Positions 10,356 through 20,809 of a stretch of DNA of 64,000 nucleotides are shown here, piece after piece; within the stretch, counting starts at the first letter, position 1; each line of letters starts with the position of its first letter. Made by a program: the position numbers and the translations under genes. Origin of the DNA: Symbiodinium natans. Taxonomy: Eukaryota > Sar > Dinophyceae > Suessiales > Symbiodiniaceae. The notes beneath the pieces were generated by a model that did not search any database, had not been told where the DNA came from, and saw nothing but the letters and a program-made list of their open reading frames with translations. Where the stretch lies: positions 705,581 through 769,580 of the forward strand of contig CAJNDS010000524.1 in NCBI GenBank assembly GCA_905221605.1, given 5' to 3'.

Positions 10356-11564
10356 TCATGAACAAGGCCCCGTAACGTGATCGCGCGTCAAAGCGGCAAG
10401 ACAACTGCGGGCATTGAAGTTATGAGCACGGAGAAACATTTGGAGCCGCTCACTAGCGGAGGGACCCACTAGCTTTGTTAGGAGGGCCCAGTAGGAAGCC
10501 ATTTTACGTGGCCCCAAAAGGATCGCCTGGGGCACCGGGATGCAGCAATTGGCATCAAGGATGATGAGGGTGAAACCCTCTCCCACCAAGCTGTTGCGCA
10601 CCTGCTGCAAGGAAACCTCATCATGGAAGTTGAAACCTGGTGGGGTCCTGAAGTCCCACTGTTTCTGTCCAAGGTCCCGGCACTTGATGCCAGCAAGGGT
10701 GGCCTGAAGCACAACTCGACAACATTGGAGAGCCAGAGAAGTGCATGCTGCGGGAGGCAGAGCTGGGCCCTCCAACAAAGCGGTCAACGGGATCGCGCGT
10801 TCCGCAACAACATAATGCGCCTGGCACAAACCTTTCTCTCCAAGGGACACCCAAATGGAGCCGCTGTCGAAGATGCGAGCAAAGGCCGCAGGACACGCAG
10901 TAGCGCTTCGAACTTCATTGACATTGTCGGCGTCACATCCAGCGAGCTTTAACACCAGGTTGGCAGCTGGCTCCTCACCCTTCAGATGGTACACCTTCCG
11001 GAACCCACCTTTGAGCTCGGGCGCCCTGCTCGAGCCCAAAACCGACAAACTTCGCCCATCCACATCCAGGGCGAGACGAAGGTCATCCGGGAACATGTCT
11101 TTGCCTGTCAAGAATCCTGACGCACGCAGGAGCTTTATCGAGGGCCACGCCTTTGCCTCACTGGGCATTGGACCTTGATTGGCCTCTTGACTGGGGGCAG
11201 GAGAAATGGCGGGACCACTGCGCTGATTGGCCAAGCAATTTCCGCAAATGTCAAAGTCGCAGACCCTGCATCCCCAAAGCAAGCGCCGCGTGGCGAACTC
11301 CCTCTTGCACACGCTGCACCACCAATTTGGTTCAGGCGACCCAAAGGAAAGCAACGGATGACCTGAAGGACACGTGGGCCGGGCATCAAGTCTGGCCAGA
11401 AATGCCTCCGCATTCTCCGGAGTGAGCGTGACTCCCTCGCCAGATGTGGCTGAGTCACTTGAGCGGCTGACGTCTTCGGGCTCAAGTCTCTTCCGCTTAG
11501 GGGTTGGCGGACGAGGAGGCAGTGGCCGACCACCGGGCAGCAGGGCTTCGGATGTGCCGCACAC
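10356..11564 (-). CDS. Unidentified protein: treble-clef-like zinc finger plus kinase-like region
   Basis: An open frame of about 400 codons; the GTG at 11564 is only the first start-like codon after a TGA, so a real 5' exon may lie upstream. A basic stretch (TPKRKRLEP) is followed by a Cys/His module: CPSGHPL, WWCSVC, WGCRVCDFDICGNC. This resembles ZZ/RING-like two-zinc folds. Later come GGFRKVYHL...LVLKLAG (glycine loop and lysine-like), VVAERAIPLTALLEG (hinge-like), CRDLGQKQW (catalytic-loop-like Arg-Asp) and LIILDANCC (in the DFG position). That order fits a divergent protein-kinase-like fold, but Gly of DFG and Asn of the loop are absent, so activity is doubtful. Function unknown; no mobile-element enzyme is in the same frame. 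Confidence 0.5.
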   Translation of the reverse strand: MCGTSEALLPGGRPLPPRPPTPKRKRLEPEDVSRSSDSATSGEGVTLTPENAEAFLARLDARPTCPSGHPLLSFGSPEPNWWCSVCKREFATRRLLWGCRVCDFDICGNCLANQRSGPAISPAPSQEANQGPMPSEAKAWPSIKLLRASGFLTGKDMFPDDLRLALDVDGRSLSVLGSSRAPELKGGFRKVYHLKGEEPAANLVLKLAGCDADNVNEVRSATACPAAFARIFDSGSIWVSLGEKGLCQAHYVVAERAIPLTALLEGPALPPAACTSLALQCCRVVLQATLAGIKCRDLGQKQWDFRTPPGFNFHDEVSLQQVRNSLVGEGFTLIILDANCCIPVPQAILLGPRKMASYWALLTKLVGPSASERLQMFLRAHNFNARSCLAALTRDHVTGPCS

Positions 11565-11721
11565 GCTTTCCAGAACCAGGCTTCAGCTTCCCCAGCACAA
11601 GGGGAAGCTGTGGCTTGCGTGGGGAAGCATTCGGTCCGCCGGGGAATTGAGCCTGGACCGGTAAAGACAGGCCGCGAACTCATGGAAGCTACCACTTGCT
11701 GCACTCTATGCGTTGACACCT

Positions 11722-13092
11722 TCATGCGCACATCAAGGACACCTGCTGACCCCATGAAAACCCGCCTTGGCCCTGGTCGGACCTCGTCACGCATGGTGCC
11801 AGTGGGCACACCTTGAACGGAAGTCCCCGACACAGCTGGACTTTTGTGTGAAGAGCACTTTGAGTTGAGCCCACTGGTTTGGGACGGGCGAAGGGATGGC
11901 GCACTGCTGGTACCAGCAGGGACCTCGAGCTGCGAGTGGGTAGCCTGCTTTGCGGACGTGACATGACCACAAAATGAAAGGCCTTTGAGCTCGGGCTGGT
12001 CCTACCAGCATTTGAAACAGCAGTTTTGGCTTCAACCCCAGAGTCATTGGTCCGAGGGCTGCAGGTAGCAGGAGCTGGCTTGCCACGGGCATCATGACTC
12101 ATATTGAAGTCCAGCTGTATGTCGGGATACGGCACACCCACAGTTTCAGCATCCGAACTACTAGGCGTAGAGCTACCCTCCTCCCGCAGGTGATCATGTT
12201 GTCTGGCGACATAAACCGATGGGACGCTTCGGCCAACAAGATCGGGTACAACACCATGGGGCTCCCCATCCTTCGCAGGCATCGAGCTTGAGGAAGCTTC
12301 AGAAACACCAGGACAAGTGGGTGATGTGTCCCTCGCAACGCCAGTATGAAACGCTGTGTGCTCAAGCTCCTCCAATGGCTCAAGGCATGAAGTCACTGCG
12401 TGGCCAGAACGGGGCACACATGGCTGGGCACGATGAGATGCATTCAGCTCATCAGGCCTGGATGGCTGTTCGATGGGTTCAGCAGGAGAACACGATTCAT
12501 CAGCCTTAACCAGGCGGGCCCAGACACGCTCAGGTGCACCATGTGTTGGCTCGCAAGAGTGCTCGGCTTCCCCAGACGAAACAGCTCCACCAGCTTCGGT
12601 CGTACACGCAGCATCCCTATGCTGAACGGAAGGAACAGACCCCATGCGGACAGCATCATCTAAGGATTGGCCATCAGGTTTCTCAGGCACCAAATCTTCG
12701 GCTTCACTCCCACGTAGCGCTGCACCAGACTGTGCTGTAAGGGAGGAGCCAACATTGACATGGAACCTTGCTGGACTATTAACAGGCGCACAAAGCCCAG
12801 ATCCCGAGGCCGTGGATTGGCCATCAGGTTTCTCAGACCCCAAATCAACGGGATCACTCCCACGCAGCGCATCAAGAGACTGTGATGATTGGGCAATTCC
12901 CATTCTTACAGGGGCATCAGAAGCCTGGTAGCTAGGCTCACCAAGCTCAGACCTCACAGCCTCTGAGGTTTGGATGCCATGCTTAATGTCTGCCGGCCCA
13001 TCTCCTTTATTGGAATGTTCCCCCCTTTTGACCGCTGGAGATGGCCCGGGGAGACCTCCTGAAGCGCTTGACCACACACACCGGGGCGACAC
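11722..13092 (-). CDS. Low-complexity Ser/Glu/Pro-rich ORF upstream of the zinc-finger ORF
   Basis: An open frame of 456 codons without a recognised domain, rich in Ser, Glu, Pro and Gly and probably disordered. It contains an internal duplication (LRGSDPVDLGSEKPDGQS versus LRGSEAEDLVPEKPDGQS), matching a DNA repeat at about 12655-12745 and 12810-12890. It ends about 160 bp before the zinc-finger/kinase-like frame on the same strand, in another frame. It could be the N-terminal part of the same gene joined by splicing or broken by an indel; no clean splice pair was found. It could also be a chance long frame. Confidence 0.3.
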   Translation of the reverse strand: MSPRCVWSSASGGLPGPSPAVKRGEHSNKGDGPADIKHGIQTSEAVRSELGEPSYQASDAPVRMGIAQSSQSLDALRGSDPVDLGSEKPDGQSTASGSGLCAPVNSPARFHVNVGSSLTAQSGAALRGSEAEDLVPEKPDGQSLDDAVRMGSVPSVQHRDAACTTEAGGAVSSGEAEHSCEPTHGAPERVWARLVKADESCSPAEPIEQPSRPDELNASHRAQPCVPRSGHAVTSCLEPLEELEHTAFHTGVARDTSPTCPGVSEASSSSMPAKDGEPHGVVPDLVGRSVPSVYVARQHDHLREEGSSTPSSSDAETVGVPYPDIQLDFNMSHDARGKPAPATCSPRTNDSGVEAKTAVSNAGRTSPSSKAFHFVVMSRPQSRLPTRSSRSLLVPAVRHPFARPKPVGSTQSALHTKVQLCRGLPFKVCPLAPCVTRSDQGQGGFSWGQQVSLMCA

Positions 13093-13099
13093 CGGGGGG

Positions 13100-13984
13100 T
13101 GTTGGGGTGGCGGGGGGCGCAGTGGTTGCAGGGGGCTCGGGAGACGCCATCACCTGTCGTAGACTGCCAGGTACCAAGCAATCACACAGTGTGCGCACCA
13201 GTGGTGGTTGTGGTTGATGCGGTACCTGATACAACCGTTACGGCCACACTGCTGACAGATTTGCTGACAGGCTGGGATGGCAGGATCCTGCTCGACAAGC
13301 GGCTCTTGCACCGCACGGCGTCCGCACGTGGAGCCCATGGAAGGCTAGCAGAGGCTGATGGCCAACAGAAGGAAAGCCACACCCAGGCAGAAGCCGGAAC
13401 AGAGACACGCGCAGGGGCGATTGGCAGGAGTTACCGGCCCAGGGGCGCCCAAACACACAGGCGATGCAATCGCCGCTTGCCCGCGGAGGCGAGCTCCCAT
13501 CCACTGCCTGCTTCACGCAGGCAGCTTGCACAGGGCCTAAGGCCAAGGTTAGAAGCGGGGCCTGTTTGAAGCAGGACCTGTTAGAGCCCCAGACCCCGGT
13601 TACACACAAATTTTCGCACGGTGCAATGAGCCAGTGCTGCACTTCAAGGGACACACATAAAACAGCCACATTACCCATAACGATGCATCCAAATATCATG
13701 GCAGGTTGCTCACCAAGGCACATCGCAACAAGTTGCCGATAGTCACTACCACTTTGCATTCGCTGACCACAGAGACATGCAGGCCATGCGACAGGCAAGT
13801 GTTGGACATGTGAAATTCAAAGCATCAAAATAACTTTTGGCTTCAAACAGCGAACAAACGGCATTCCGTATTTTTCGCAAGGCATTATTGGAAGCAAGCG
13901 ATAAAACACAATTCGCTCGCGAACAGTAAGCCTCCGGTGTAACCATGGATCGCAGAGCCCACACGGCTCACCGCGTCCGCCCAG
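13100..13984. other. No convincing gene; one small Cys-rich frame
   Basis: On the minus strand 13338-13150 encodes 62 residues with CQQICQQCGRNGC...WCAHC, spaced like a zinc ribbon. It is in the same frame as the Ser-rich ORF but separated by a stop. Nothing else is supported. Confidence 0.3.
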
Positions 13985-14060
13985 TTACTCTTGGAGGGAA
14001 CATATTCCCAGAAAATGGATGTTCGAAGAGTGAACAAGGCACGTGAGGTGGGCTAGGCGT

Positions 14061-16420
14061 TCAAGGTCCGGCGAGCTTGAGCCCTCGGACAAGTGCCATA
14101 AGCGCTGCCACGTTGTCAATGTACCAATAGCCGCGCCTTCCCCGGAAAGATTCGGCACGCACCACCAGCCCGTAGAAAACCATGGCCAATTCCAACTGGG
14201 CGATCTTGTGCTCACCTGGTGCGAATAAGGCGTAGAGCTCTGAGTTCACTACGGCTGCGAGGCTCTCGCGCTTCTCTGGCTTGTCCAACCAAACGATGTG
14301 GAAGCCTCCAGTCCCTTGCCCCGGCACGTCTTCGGCTGCGTCGCTCGCAGCAAGAAACCTTGGAAGTGGCCGCGCTCTGGTCGCACTGCCAACACCGCTA
14401 AGATCATCTGCAGACTGGATTCTATTGGTGGGGTCAGCTCCCGACCTGTCCCATCTGCTCTCTCGCGGATAGAGCGCAGGCCTCCGGCTCCTCCCATACA
14501 TGCCCTGCTCCAAGATGTTGCACGTACCATACAGCTTGGACGCCTGGCCAGCGGAGAGCAACCCGGACGATAGGCTAGTTGTCACCAAATCCTGCCCCTT
14601 CTGCAGTAGACGCTCACGCACAAAGAACTTGACGCGCCCACTTTGCAAGGCCTGGGAGAAGTCAAAATCGATGCCTAGAAATGTGTTGGTGCCATCGCTT
14701 GCCGCTTGTCTTGTGCAAAGGGGGAGCCCAACATAGAGTTTAGCTCGGAACAGGCCGCTTGCCCCGATCCTTTAGATGACTGCCAATCTGTCATCGAAAT
14801 AGAGGGCGTGACGAGGATGCCGAGCAATCTACGCCCCAATGCTTCGACGGCCTAACGGGAGGCCGAACAACAAACCAGAGCAGAGCTGGTAAGCGGGTTG
14901 GCACCATTCCTGATGCCACCAGACCACCACACACGCCAGACTCGCCCGATGGGACATGGGGCAGTGGCGGTAAGCGTCGGGCCAGTCCTCGCCCCCGCCC
15001 TCCAGCGCAGCATACGTAATAGGATCTGAGCGAAGCTCCGACTGGCCTCCGGCATCGGCGTTGTCACTTGTCAATCACCCTTTGTTTGCCACTGCTCTGC
15101 GTAATAACGCATCTGGGGATTAGACGAAACTGCTCTCCCCTGACCGCTCTCACTAGCTCCGGAGCGGCTTCGAACAGAAGCCGTTCTCGGCATCCTTCAA
15201 GCTTTGAGCTAAGAGGACGGTGTCGTCCTTTCCCGGCCGCAGGCTGGCTTGGACACGGCTGGGCCTCCACATCTTCAAAGATCTCGTCCTGGCCTATCGG
15301 ACTGGAACCTGCCATGGGAAAACTCCGTAGTATGGGGCCGTCCCCACGGCTGCCATGCCTTCAATGAAAGCCTGGGGTAACGACAAGTCCCCCCCACCCC
15401 ACCAGGAGCAACAGTAAGGCGAGAAAGCCAATGTCCCGTCTGGCTGTCACTCGCCGCACCCGTGGCTCCTGCCCTGCCGCAAACAGGCGTCGACCCCAGC
15501 CCACCTGCGCTTCAGCTCTCCAAGCGCCCCCACGACGATCCGCCGCGACTGCCGGGAGAGTCCCTCTCCCAGCTGCGGTCACCTCCGCAGCAAACTGCAG
15601 ATCAAGATCGAGAACGGATTCGGCCTCAAATGGGGTAGGGCAGTGGGCCAGGTCCCTGGCCAAATCGAAATGCTCGTCAGGGTGCAGGCCGAAAGGCAGT
15701 ATTGGGAGCAAGGCAGCTCTGTGCGGGCCCTCAGCATTCCGCTGCCACTGCCTCTGCTGGGCACTGACCATCTGCGGCAGCAGAGGGCCGTCCCACGGCA
15801 GATCCTGCGCCCGAAACCACTGCCGAAAAGAGGTGAATGGCGGACTATTGCTGAGGGGAAGCGGAAATCTTGAAGAAGGTTTGGCGAGAAGATGCATCTT
15901 GGTGCAAGTACGGGACCACGGCCCCCACTGGAGTAGGCAACGCTCCAGCTGCTGCCGCGAGAACAACTCTCCGTCGCAATCCCCGATGCCTGCGCCCCGG
16001 CCGTCCCGCAGCCGCATCCTGGAGGCCTCCCCTCCTGGAACATCAGGCCTGCCAACACATCCGCTTCGCAGGCTTGGGACAGGGGACAGTCGCAGTCGCA
16101 GGCCAACACTCGACCCTCGAGAGACCTGAGCATGTGGCTCATGATGTGTTCTGTCAAAAAAAAAAAGAGCCAGTCGTCTACCCCACAGTTAAATCTGGAA
16201 CAAATGGACAAGCCCACTGCGTGACTGGCAGCCAGTGAGTGTGGCGGTGTCCCCTCCCCACATACACGTGGTCCGCCGGGCAGGGAGTTGTCGGGCTGCA
16301 AAACCGGCGCGGCACGCGCGCCGCCTCCCCCGGGTCGAGTGCAACATGGCCTGAGCCCTAAGGAGATGGCCAGCGGCGCCATGGCCCACTCGCGCAACGC
16401 TCGCGGATCCAGCTGCATGC
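14061..16420 (-). pseudogene. Decayed DIRS-like pol: RT and RNase H
   Basis: Pieces in several minus-strand frames appear in the right order. First LRSLEGRVLACDC with LSQACEADVLAGL (about 16130-16050). Then a helical region (HFDLARDLAHCPTPFEAESV, about 15650). RT follows: RLIPRCVITQSSGKQRVIDK near 15100, WPDAYRHCPM (motif A, about 14980-14950), SGLLFGLPLG (motif B, about 14870), and ALYFDDRLAV (motif C) near 14810-14780. Last is an RNase H-like stretch with SELYALFAPGEHKIAQLELA and YWYIDNVAALMALVRG (14230-14070). These belong to reverse transcription of a tyrosine-recombinase retroelement. At least four frame changes make it inactive. No recombinase or terminal repeat was found next to it. 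Confidence 0.75.
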
Positions 16421-16464
16421 AGCCAATGGAATGCTAGCGGGGCTGACACTCTGCCTCTGACGCT

Positions 16465-17243
16465 GTGGGAAGGACGATCTGGTCTCCCATTTCAGGGTTC
16501 CCACTCCGCTGGGTCGTGGGTATGGTGGCACTTCAGCGATGGCCCCTGGGTCAACTCCCAGAGATTGTGCCGCAGACGCTGCGCCTTGCGGCGTGCCCCC
16601 ATGAAGCAGCATGCGTGGTAATCGGTGCCGGAGCTAAGCCAAAGAGCCGACCTGCATCAGTGAGTGACACCGACGAGAGCTTCTTCGATCGGCTGGCGGA
16701 GCGCAGCCTGGCTTTGGCTGGCACAAGGGAGGCCTTGCAGATCCCGAAACAAGGCATTGCCCAACGCACTGGTGCGCCAATGTGACCTCGTCCTATGTTC
16801 CCCCTCGTCAAGCATATGTTGTTTGTGGGAGGGGCGGCACGTCCTGGTGCATTGCATTGCAGGGAGGCATCGGGGTGGATCCACAGCCGTGACATGCAGA
16901 GCAATCTTGATGGGAGAGCCCTTCGAGAGGCCGAGGAGCACGTCAAGGCCCTCCGCGACGTGGAGCTGGACAAGGTTCGCTGGCAGAACCGTTCCATTGC
17001 GGAGTGGATGGAGAAGGCGGTGCGGAAGACCAATTTGGGAGCGGCACCTCCCGTAGTCTACATTGCGTCCAGGAACTGGCTGCTCCACCTAGACACTGAA
17101 GGGGGAGTGACCCTCTGTCAGCATCGCCAAGTTGCGGGCGCTCGCGGCTTCGGACAAGTCCGAAGCCTTTGCGTGGCAGAAAGAGCAGTGCAGAGGTTGT
17201 TTCAGTTTGGCCGGAGCCCGATGGCAGTCTCCATGATCGGGTG
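16465..17243 (+). pseudogene. Phosphatase-like fragment (Cys-x5-Arg loop) of a retroelement polyprotein
   Basis: A plus-strand frame reads VLVHCIAGRHRGGSTAV at about 16840-16890. This is the His-Cys-x5-Arg P-loop of dual-specificity/tyrosine phosphatases (Cys nucleophile, Arg phosphate-binding). It is followed by ILMGEPFER and, after a shift of frame near 16915, REAEEHVKALRDVELDKVRW and AEWMEKAVRK. The signature loop is intact but the surrounding domain is interrupted. I know similar loops from dinoflagellate retroelement-derived proteins, so I treat it as part of a mobile element rather than a host signalling gene; that is inference. The neighbouring gag at 17714 is on the same strand. Confidence 0.5.
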
Positions 17244-17713
17244 AATGGCCCAAAGTGTATTGCCCTAACGAGCTAGCGTGACCTACGAATCAGAGCTTGC
17301 TGGCCTGCACATGTGTGCTTCAGTTTTGCGTCGGGCATAAGTCTTCGGATCGGCTCGTCGCCGCCTGGTCAGCTTTTCGTACTTTAAGTCCCAGTGTCAC
17401 GCGAGCATAGCTGAGAAAAGGCGGTTGCATTGAGACAGTTTCTGAGGGTGCCTGCCAGATCAGTAGCATTGCGTGATGCCATACAGTGAATGCGCTGCTG
17501 AGGGTTGCCTGCTTGTTGATTCCATGTGAGTACTGCACATGAGAGACTCCTTGCATGAGCAAGTGTGTGGCAAGCACCAGTGCTGTTCTTATATGTGGCA
17601 TTTTGGCTTGGATGAGGTACATTCGAGCAAGCCGGGAGAGACCTGGCGAGCGTGCTCCAGGTGGGACCTGGAGGGAAGCTCAGAGGGCATAGGCCTCCAA
17701 GAGTGACTTGGTG

Positions 17714-18780
17714 ATGGCTCAGTCGTTGGTCCCGCGTGACGGGGGGGATTTCAAGGCTGCCCTTGCCACTTTAGCTACTAATTTTAGTCTCGCACCTGAA
17801 GTCACAAAACGTATTGAGTCCGAGGGAGTGACCCACTTGGAGGAGCTGCGTTATCTTTTCGACAGTGAGGAGCATGTGGGTCGATGGATCACTAAGTTGG
17901 GTTTGGGTGACGCCACCATCATTCAAACAGCTCGCATGCGTCGTGCGTGGCAAGCGGTGCGTCTTTATTTTAACCAAGCCGAACAGGATAGGTCGAAAGT
18001 TACACTTGCCGACCTTGATTCGCTACTCGAAGATGGGGAACTTCGAAACGTCAAACAATCCTTTTGGAAGCGGTATCGTTTGCGATTCCCTTCTGAGGTG
18101 CATCCGGCAGACTCGCTGCTGTCCAGAGTCTCGCGGGAGATCGCCAAGCGCATGTTGCGCGTGTACCCTATCTGGAAGGTGCGCAATCTACAATTCCAGC
18201 TCACCACCGTGCAAAAGAAGCGCAGAGTGGGAGGCAACCTCTGGACTGAGGAGGTGGAAGCTGAGGATACAGGAGTGCATGACGAGACTGACGAGAACAC
18301 CTACCTCGACAAGCTGCATACGCTGTTGCTGGCATATGCCATGGCCGGGGTGGAGCCACTGCCTGGCGTGGGTCTAACCAAGGAGTCGACCTGGGGGGCA
18401 GCATCGGGTTGAATCTGTTGGTGTGCCTTTGGACACAGTGCTGGCATATTACTATCGAGCCAAGAAGTGCACTTTGTCATTGCCAGCAGGTCGTAGGCTG
18501 GCGTGGTTACAGGCCAAAGACACCGAAGAGCGTAGCGAGTGGGTTACAAGATTTCGCGAAAGCACAGACTCTCTGGGACTGGGGAAGAAGACAGCAGCCG
18601 TGTTGAAAGACGGAACACGCCTATGCTTGACTTCCAGCGTGGGACATGCAAGGCAGCGGCAGGCAAATGCGGCAAAGTTTCAAGGGGCCCACCGGTGCGG
18701 GGTCGTCGTGCGAGCACAGCGGGCAGGCCATGGTGCGGCTTCATGCCGGGTTCCCACGAAGGCATGAGGGGGCCCTGAGG
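17714..18780 (+). pseudogene. Retroelement gag-like protein, frameshifted C-terminal half
   Basis: ATG 17714 (MAQSLVPRDGGDF) starts about 230 codons of a helical, charged protein. It includes VTHLEELRYLFDSEEHVGRW, SFWKRYRLRFPSEV and TLLLAYAMAGVEPLPGVGL. This composition is typical of the gag-like ORF of dinoflagellate tyrosine-recombinase retroelements (recognised by eye). The frame then breaks near 18410. The continuation (DTVLAYYYRAKK...RRLAWLQAKDTEER) lies in another frame from 18423, and a Cys-containing remnant (LDFQRGTCKAAAGKC) in a third near 18625. The gene is therefore inactive. It does not share orientation with the RT at 14-16 kb, so the two are from different insertions or were inverted. 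Confidence 0.65.
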
Positions 18781-18839
18781 GGGGTGAGGAGGCACCCCCC
18801 TAAAAAGACAGACGGCCCCCATGAGGAGTCAGAGGACGG

Positions 18840-20142
18840 TCAGCCAGTAGCAGCCGACCTCATGCGCGGTCGCAACTTGTTGTATTGTGGCTGGAGGGGC
18901 GTGCTGGTCAATTTGGTACTCGACCCTACGATCTGGCATCGGCCGAACGCCAGCCCTTGGTGCAGCAGGCTGTGGATCAGGCGTGCCTGTACGTCCAGAG
19001 CAAGGGAGATTTCTCGAGATGTAGGGCCACATCCGGAAGCGCTGAGACCGCTCCGGAGTGAAGAACATGCGATGGGGATTCCAGGGCTGGACGTTCGAGC
19101 ACAGCGCAGGTTATCCCGAGACAACGTGGCCTGCAAGTTTGTGCTGGATTTGCAGCAGCAGGTGGTGGATCGTGGGGGTGGAGGATCCCAGGCAGACTTG
19201 GAACGAGGCATGTTGGAGGCGGCCGCGCCGGCTGCGCCGAAGCCCACCGGCGCCTTCTTCACCTTGATCTCCGCCTTGGGCACCCGAAGCATAAGCTTGA
19301 CCTTCACCTCTCCAAGGCCCTCCATCCTGACCGCAGCTCCGGGACCCCACTACTGGAGCTTGCTGAGGGGCTCTCGCGCCTGTCGCTCAAGCCCGGCTCT
19401 TCGCGCTGCACCTCACTGGCGGGAATCAAGCGTGCCCACCTTTTCCCAAGTGGTGAAGGCGTAGGAGAAGTCCGCGTCGTCTTCCAGCCCATAGCGTGCA
19501 CAGTACTGGTTGACCGACCTCACAGCTATATGGTCCACCACCAACTTCCAGGGTCTCTTCCTGGGCGGCAGGGTCCTCCAGCATAGGTGCCCGCCATCTG
19601 GCTGGCGAGCACTGCTGCCAGGGCTGCGCCTGCTACTTCGGACTTACTGCGACGGAGATACAGTCCCTGCAGACAACAGCTTGACAACGCCTGCACAAGA
19701 AAGGGGCTGGCAAACCACATGAGGCACATGGACTGAAGAGCGGCCAGTATCCGGCCTCGACTGCACCGAGCCAATGCCATAAAGACCTCCCGCTCCTTGC
19801 CATCGCATTGGCTCGGCCTTCTTCTCGGCTGGCAACAGGCTCCCAGCAGGGGTCTCTCCACCTGTACGCCAGCTTCTCCAGGCCCGCCAAAGGTCGTGCG
19901 GGGTCGCTCCCCGAGGGCCGGTCTGAGATTGAGGAACTTTGACAAGCTTGGCCGCATTGGGGGCAAGATGTCCTCAACCAAAAGCCCCGATTGCAGGCAC
20001 AGGACCTCTGCAATCCCGACTGCAACGTATGGGAATTGGAACCCTCCACGGCTGCAATCACAACGAGCACAAGGAATGCTCGTGCACGGCACTTGACGGA
20101 CGGGCGGCAACAAACCTGGAAGCTCGGGGGCTCGGGGAACAT
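18840..20142 (-). pseudogene. Degenerate minus-strand fragment with a MYND-like Cys cluster
   Basis: Minus-strand pieces include SPCASCGLPAPFLCRRCQ with VVCRDC near 19710-19650 (Cys pairs spaced as in the first half of a MYND finger). QYCARYGLEDDADFSYAFTT with WEKV follows near 19510-19450. These lie in different frames and are interrupted by stops. They look like the N-terminal part of a retroelement protein, but no catalytic motif follows before the gag of the plus strand. A coding origin for 18840-19330 is uncertain. Confidence 0.3.
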
Positions 20143-20243
20143 CGGTGTCCAAAGGTGGGTAATGCTGGATTTCCACAGCTGACGCCCACAAGAAAGCTGG
20201 CATCCCGGAGGTCACCCCTCGAGGCTCTCTCGTGGCAATCTGT

Positions 20244-20425
20244 GACATACTCGCGCGAAGCACTCGCAACAACTCACAACTACACAGTGACGCAACACAC
20301 TCGCAATCAGTCGCACCCTACATACAACCCTGCGCGACAGACGCCCTCTTTTGGCGGGACATCGGCAGGCGGCGGCAGGTCTTGATCTTGCGCAACCCGA
20401 TCGGGCGCAGTCAGATCCTGCTACC
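20244..20425 (-). repeat. Split direct repeat B2 (outer 3' repeat of the DNMT element)
   Basis: 182 bp identical to B1 at 20579-20760. It marks the 3' end of the element on the minus strand. Beyond it (20243 and lower) the sequence is unrelated. Confidence 0.92.
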
Positions 20426-20451
20426 CCACCGATTTGGGCGGAGTGGGCGGG
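20426..20451 (-). other. G-rich spacer between A2 and B2
   Basis: 26 bp, ending in GGAGTGGGCGGG on the plus strand, present only at this junction and absent from the B1-A2 junction. A spacer of similar composition lies at the same position of the second element (32841-32855). Confidence 0.75.
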
Positions 20452-20579
20452 TCCGACAAACTTGCAAAGAGTTTGCATCTGCTACGAGCTCTCTACAACG
20501 AGCTTCGAACCAAACTCGCAAAGGTGCAAGCGCTCGTAACATGTCACTACGTGCACTGCGGGCACTCCTGCACTGCGAG
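20452..20579 (-). repeat. Split direct repeat A2
   Basis: 128 bp identical to A1 at 27938-28065. It abuts B1 with one shared base (20579), as expected for a circle junction carried between the repeats. Confidence 0.92.
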
Positions 20580-20760
20580 ACATACTCGCGCGAAGCACTC
20601 GCAACAACTCACAACTACACAGTGACGCAACACACTCGCAATCAGTCGCACCCTACATACAACCCTGCGCGACAGACGCCCTCTTTTGGCGGGACATCGG
20701 CAGGCGGCGGCAGGTCTTGATCTTGCGCAACCCGATCGGGCGCAGTCAGATCCTGCTACC
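20579..20760 (-). repeat. Split direct repeat B1
   Basis: 182 bp copy identical to B2, starting 49 bp after the pol stop codon. Confidence 0.92.
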
Positions 20761-20809
20761 AAAGGTGCGACGCCTGCGACCCATCTTCTCGCACCTACAA
20801 GCCCCCTCA

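Noticed and set aside
12360-12385. Spliced-leader relic (TGGCTCAAG)
   Set aside because: Only nine bases match the end of the dinoflagellate spliced leader; the rest does not fit. No better copy was found on either strand by eye.
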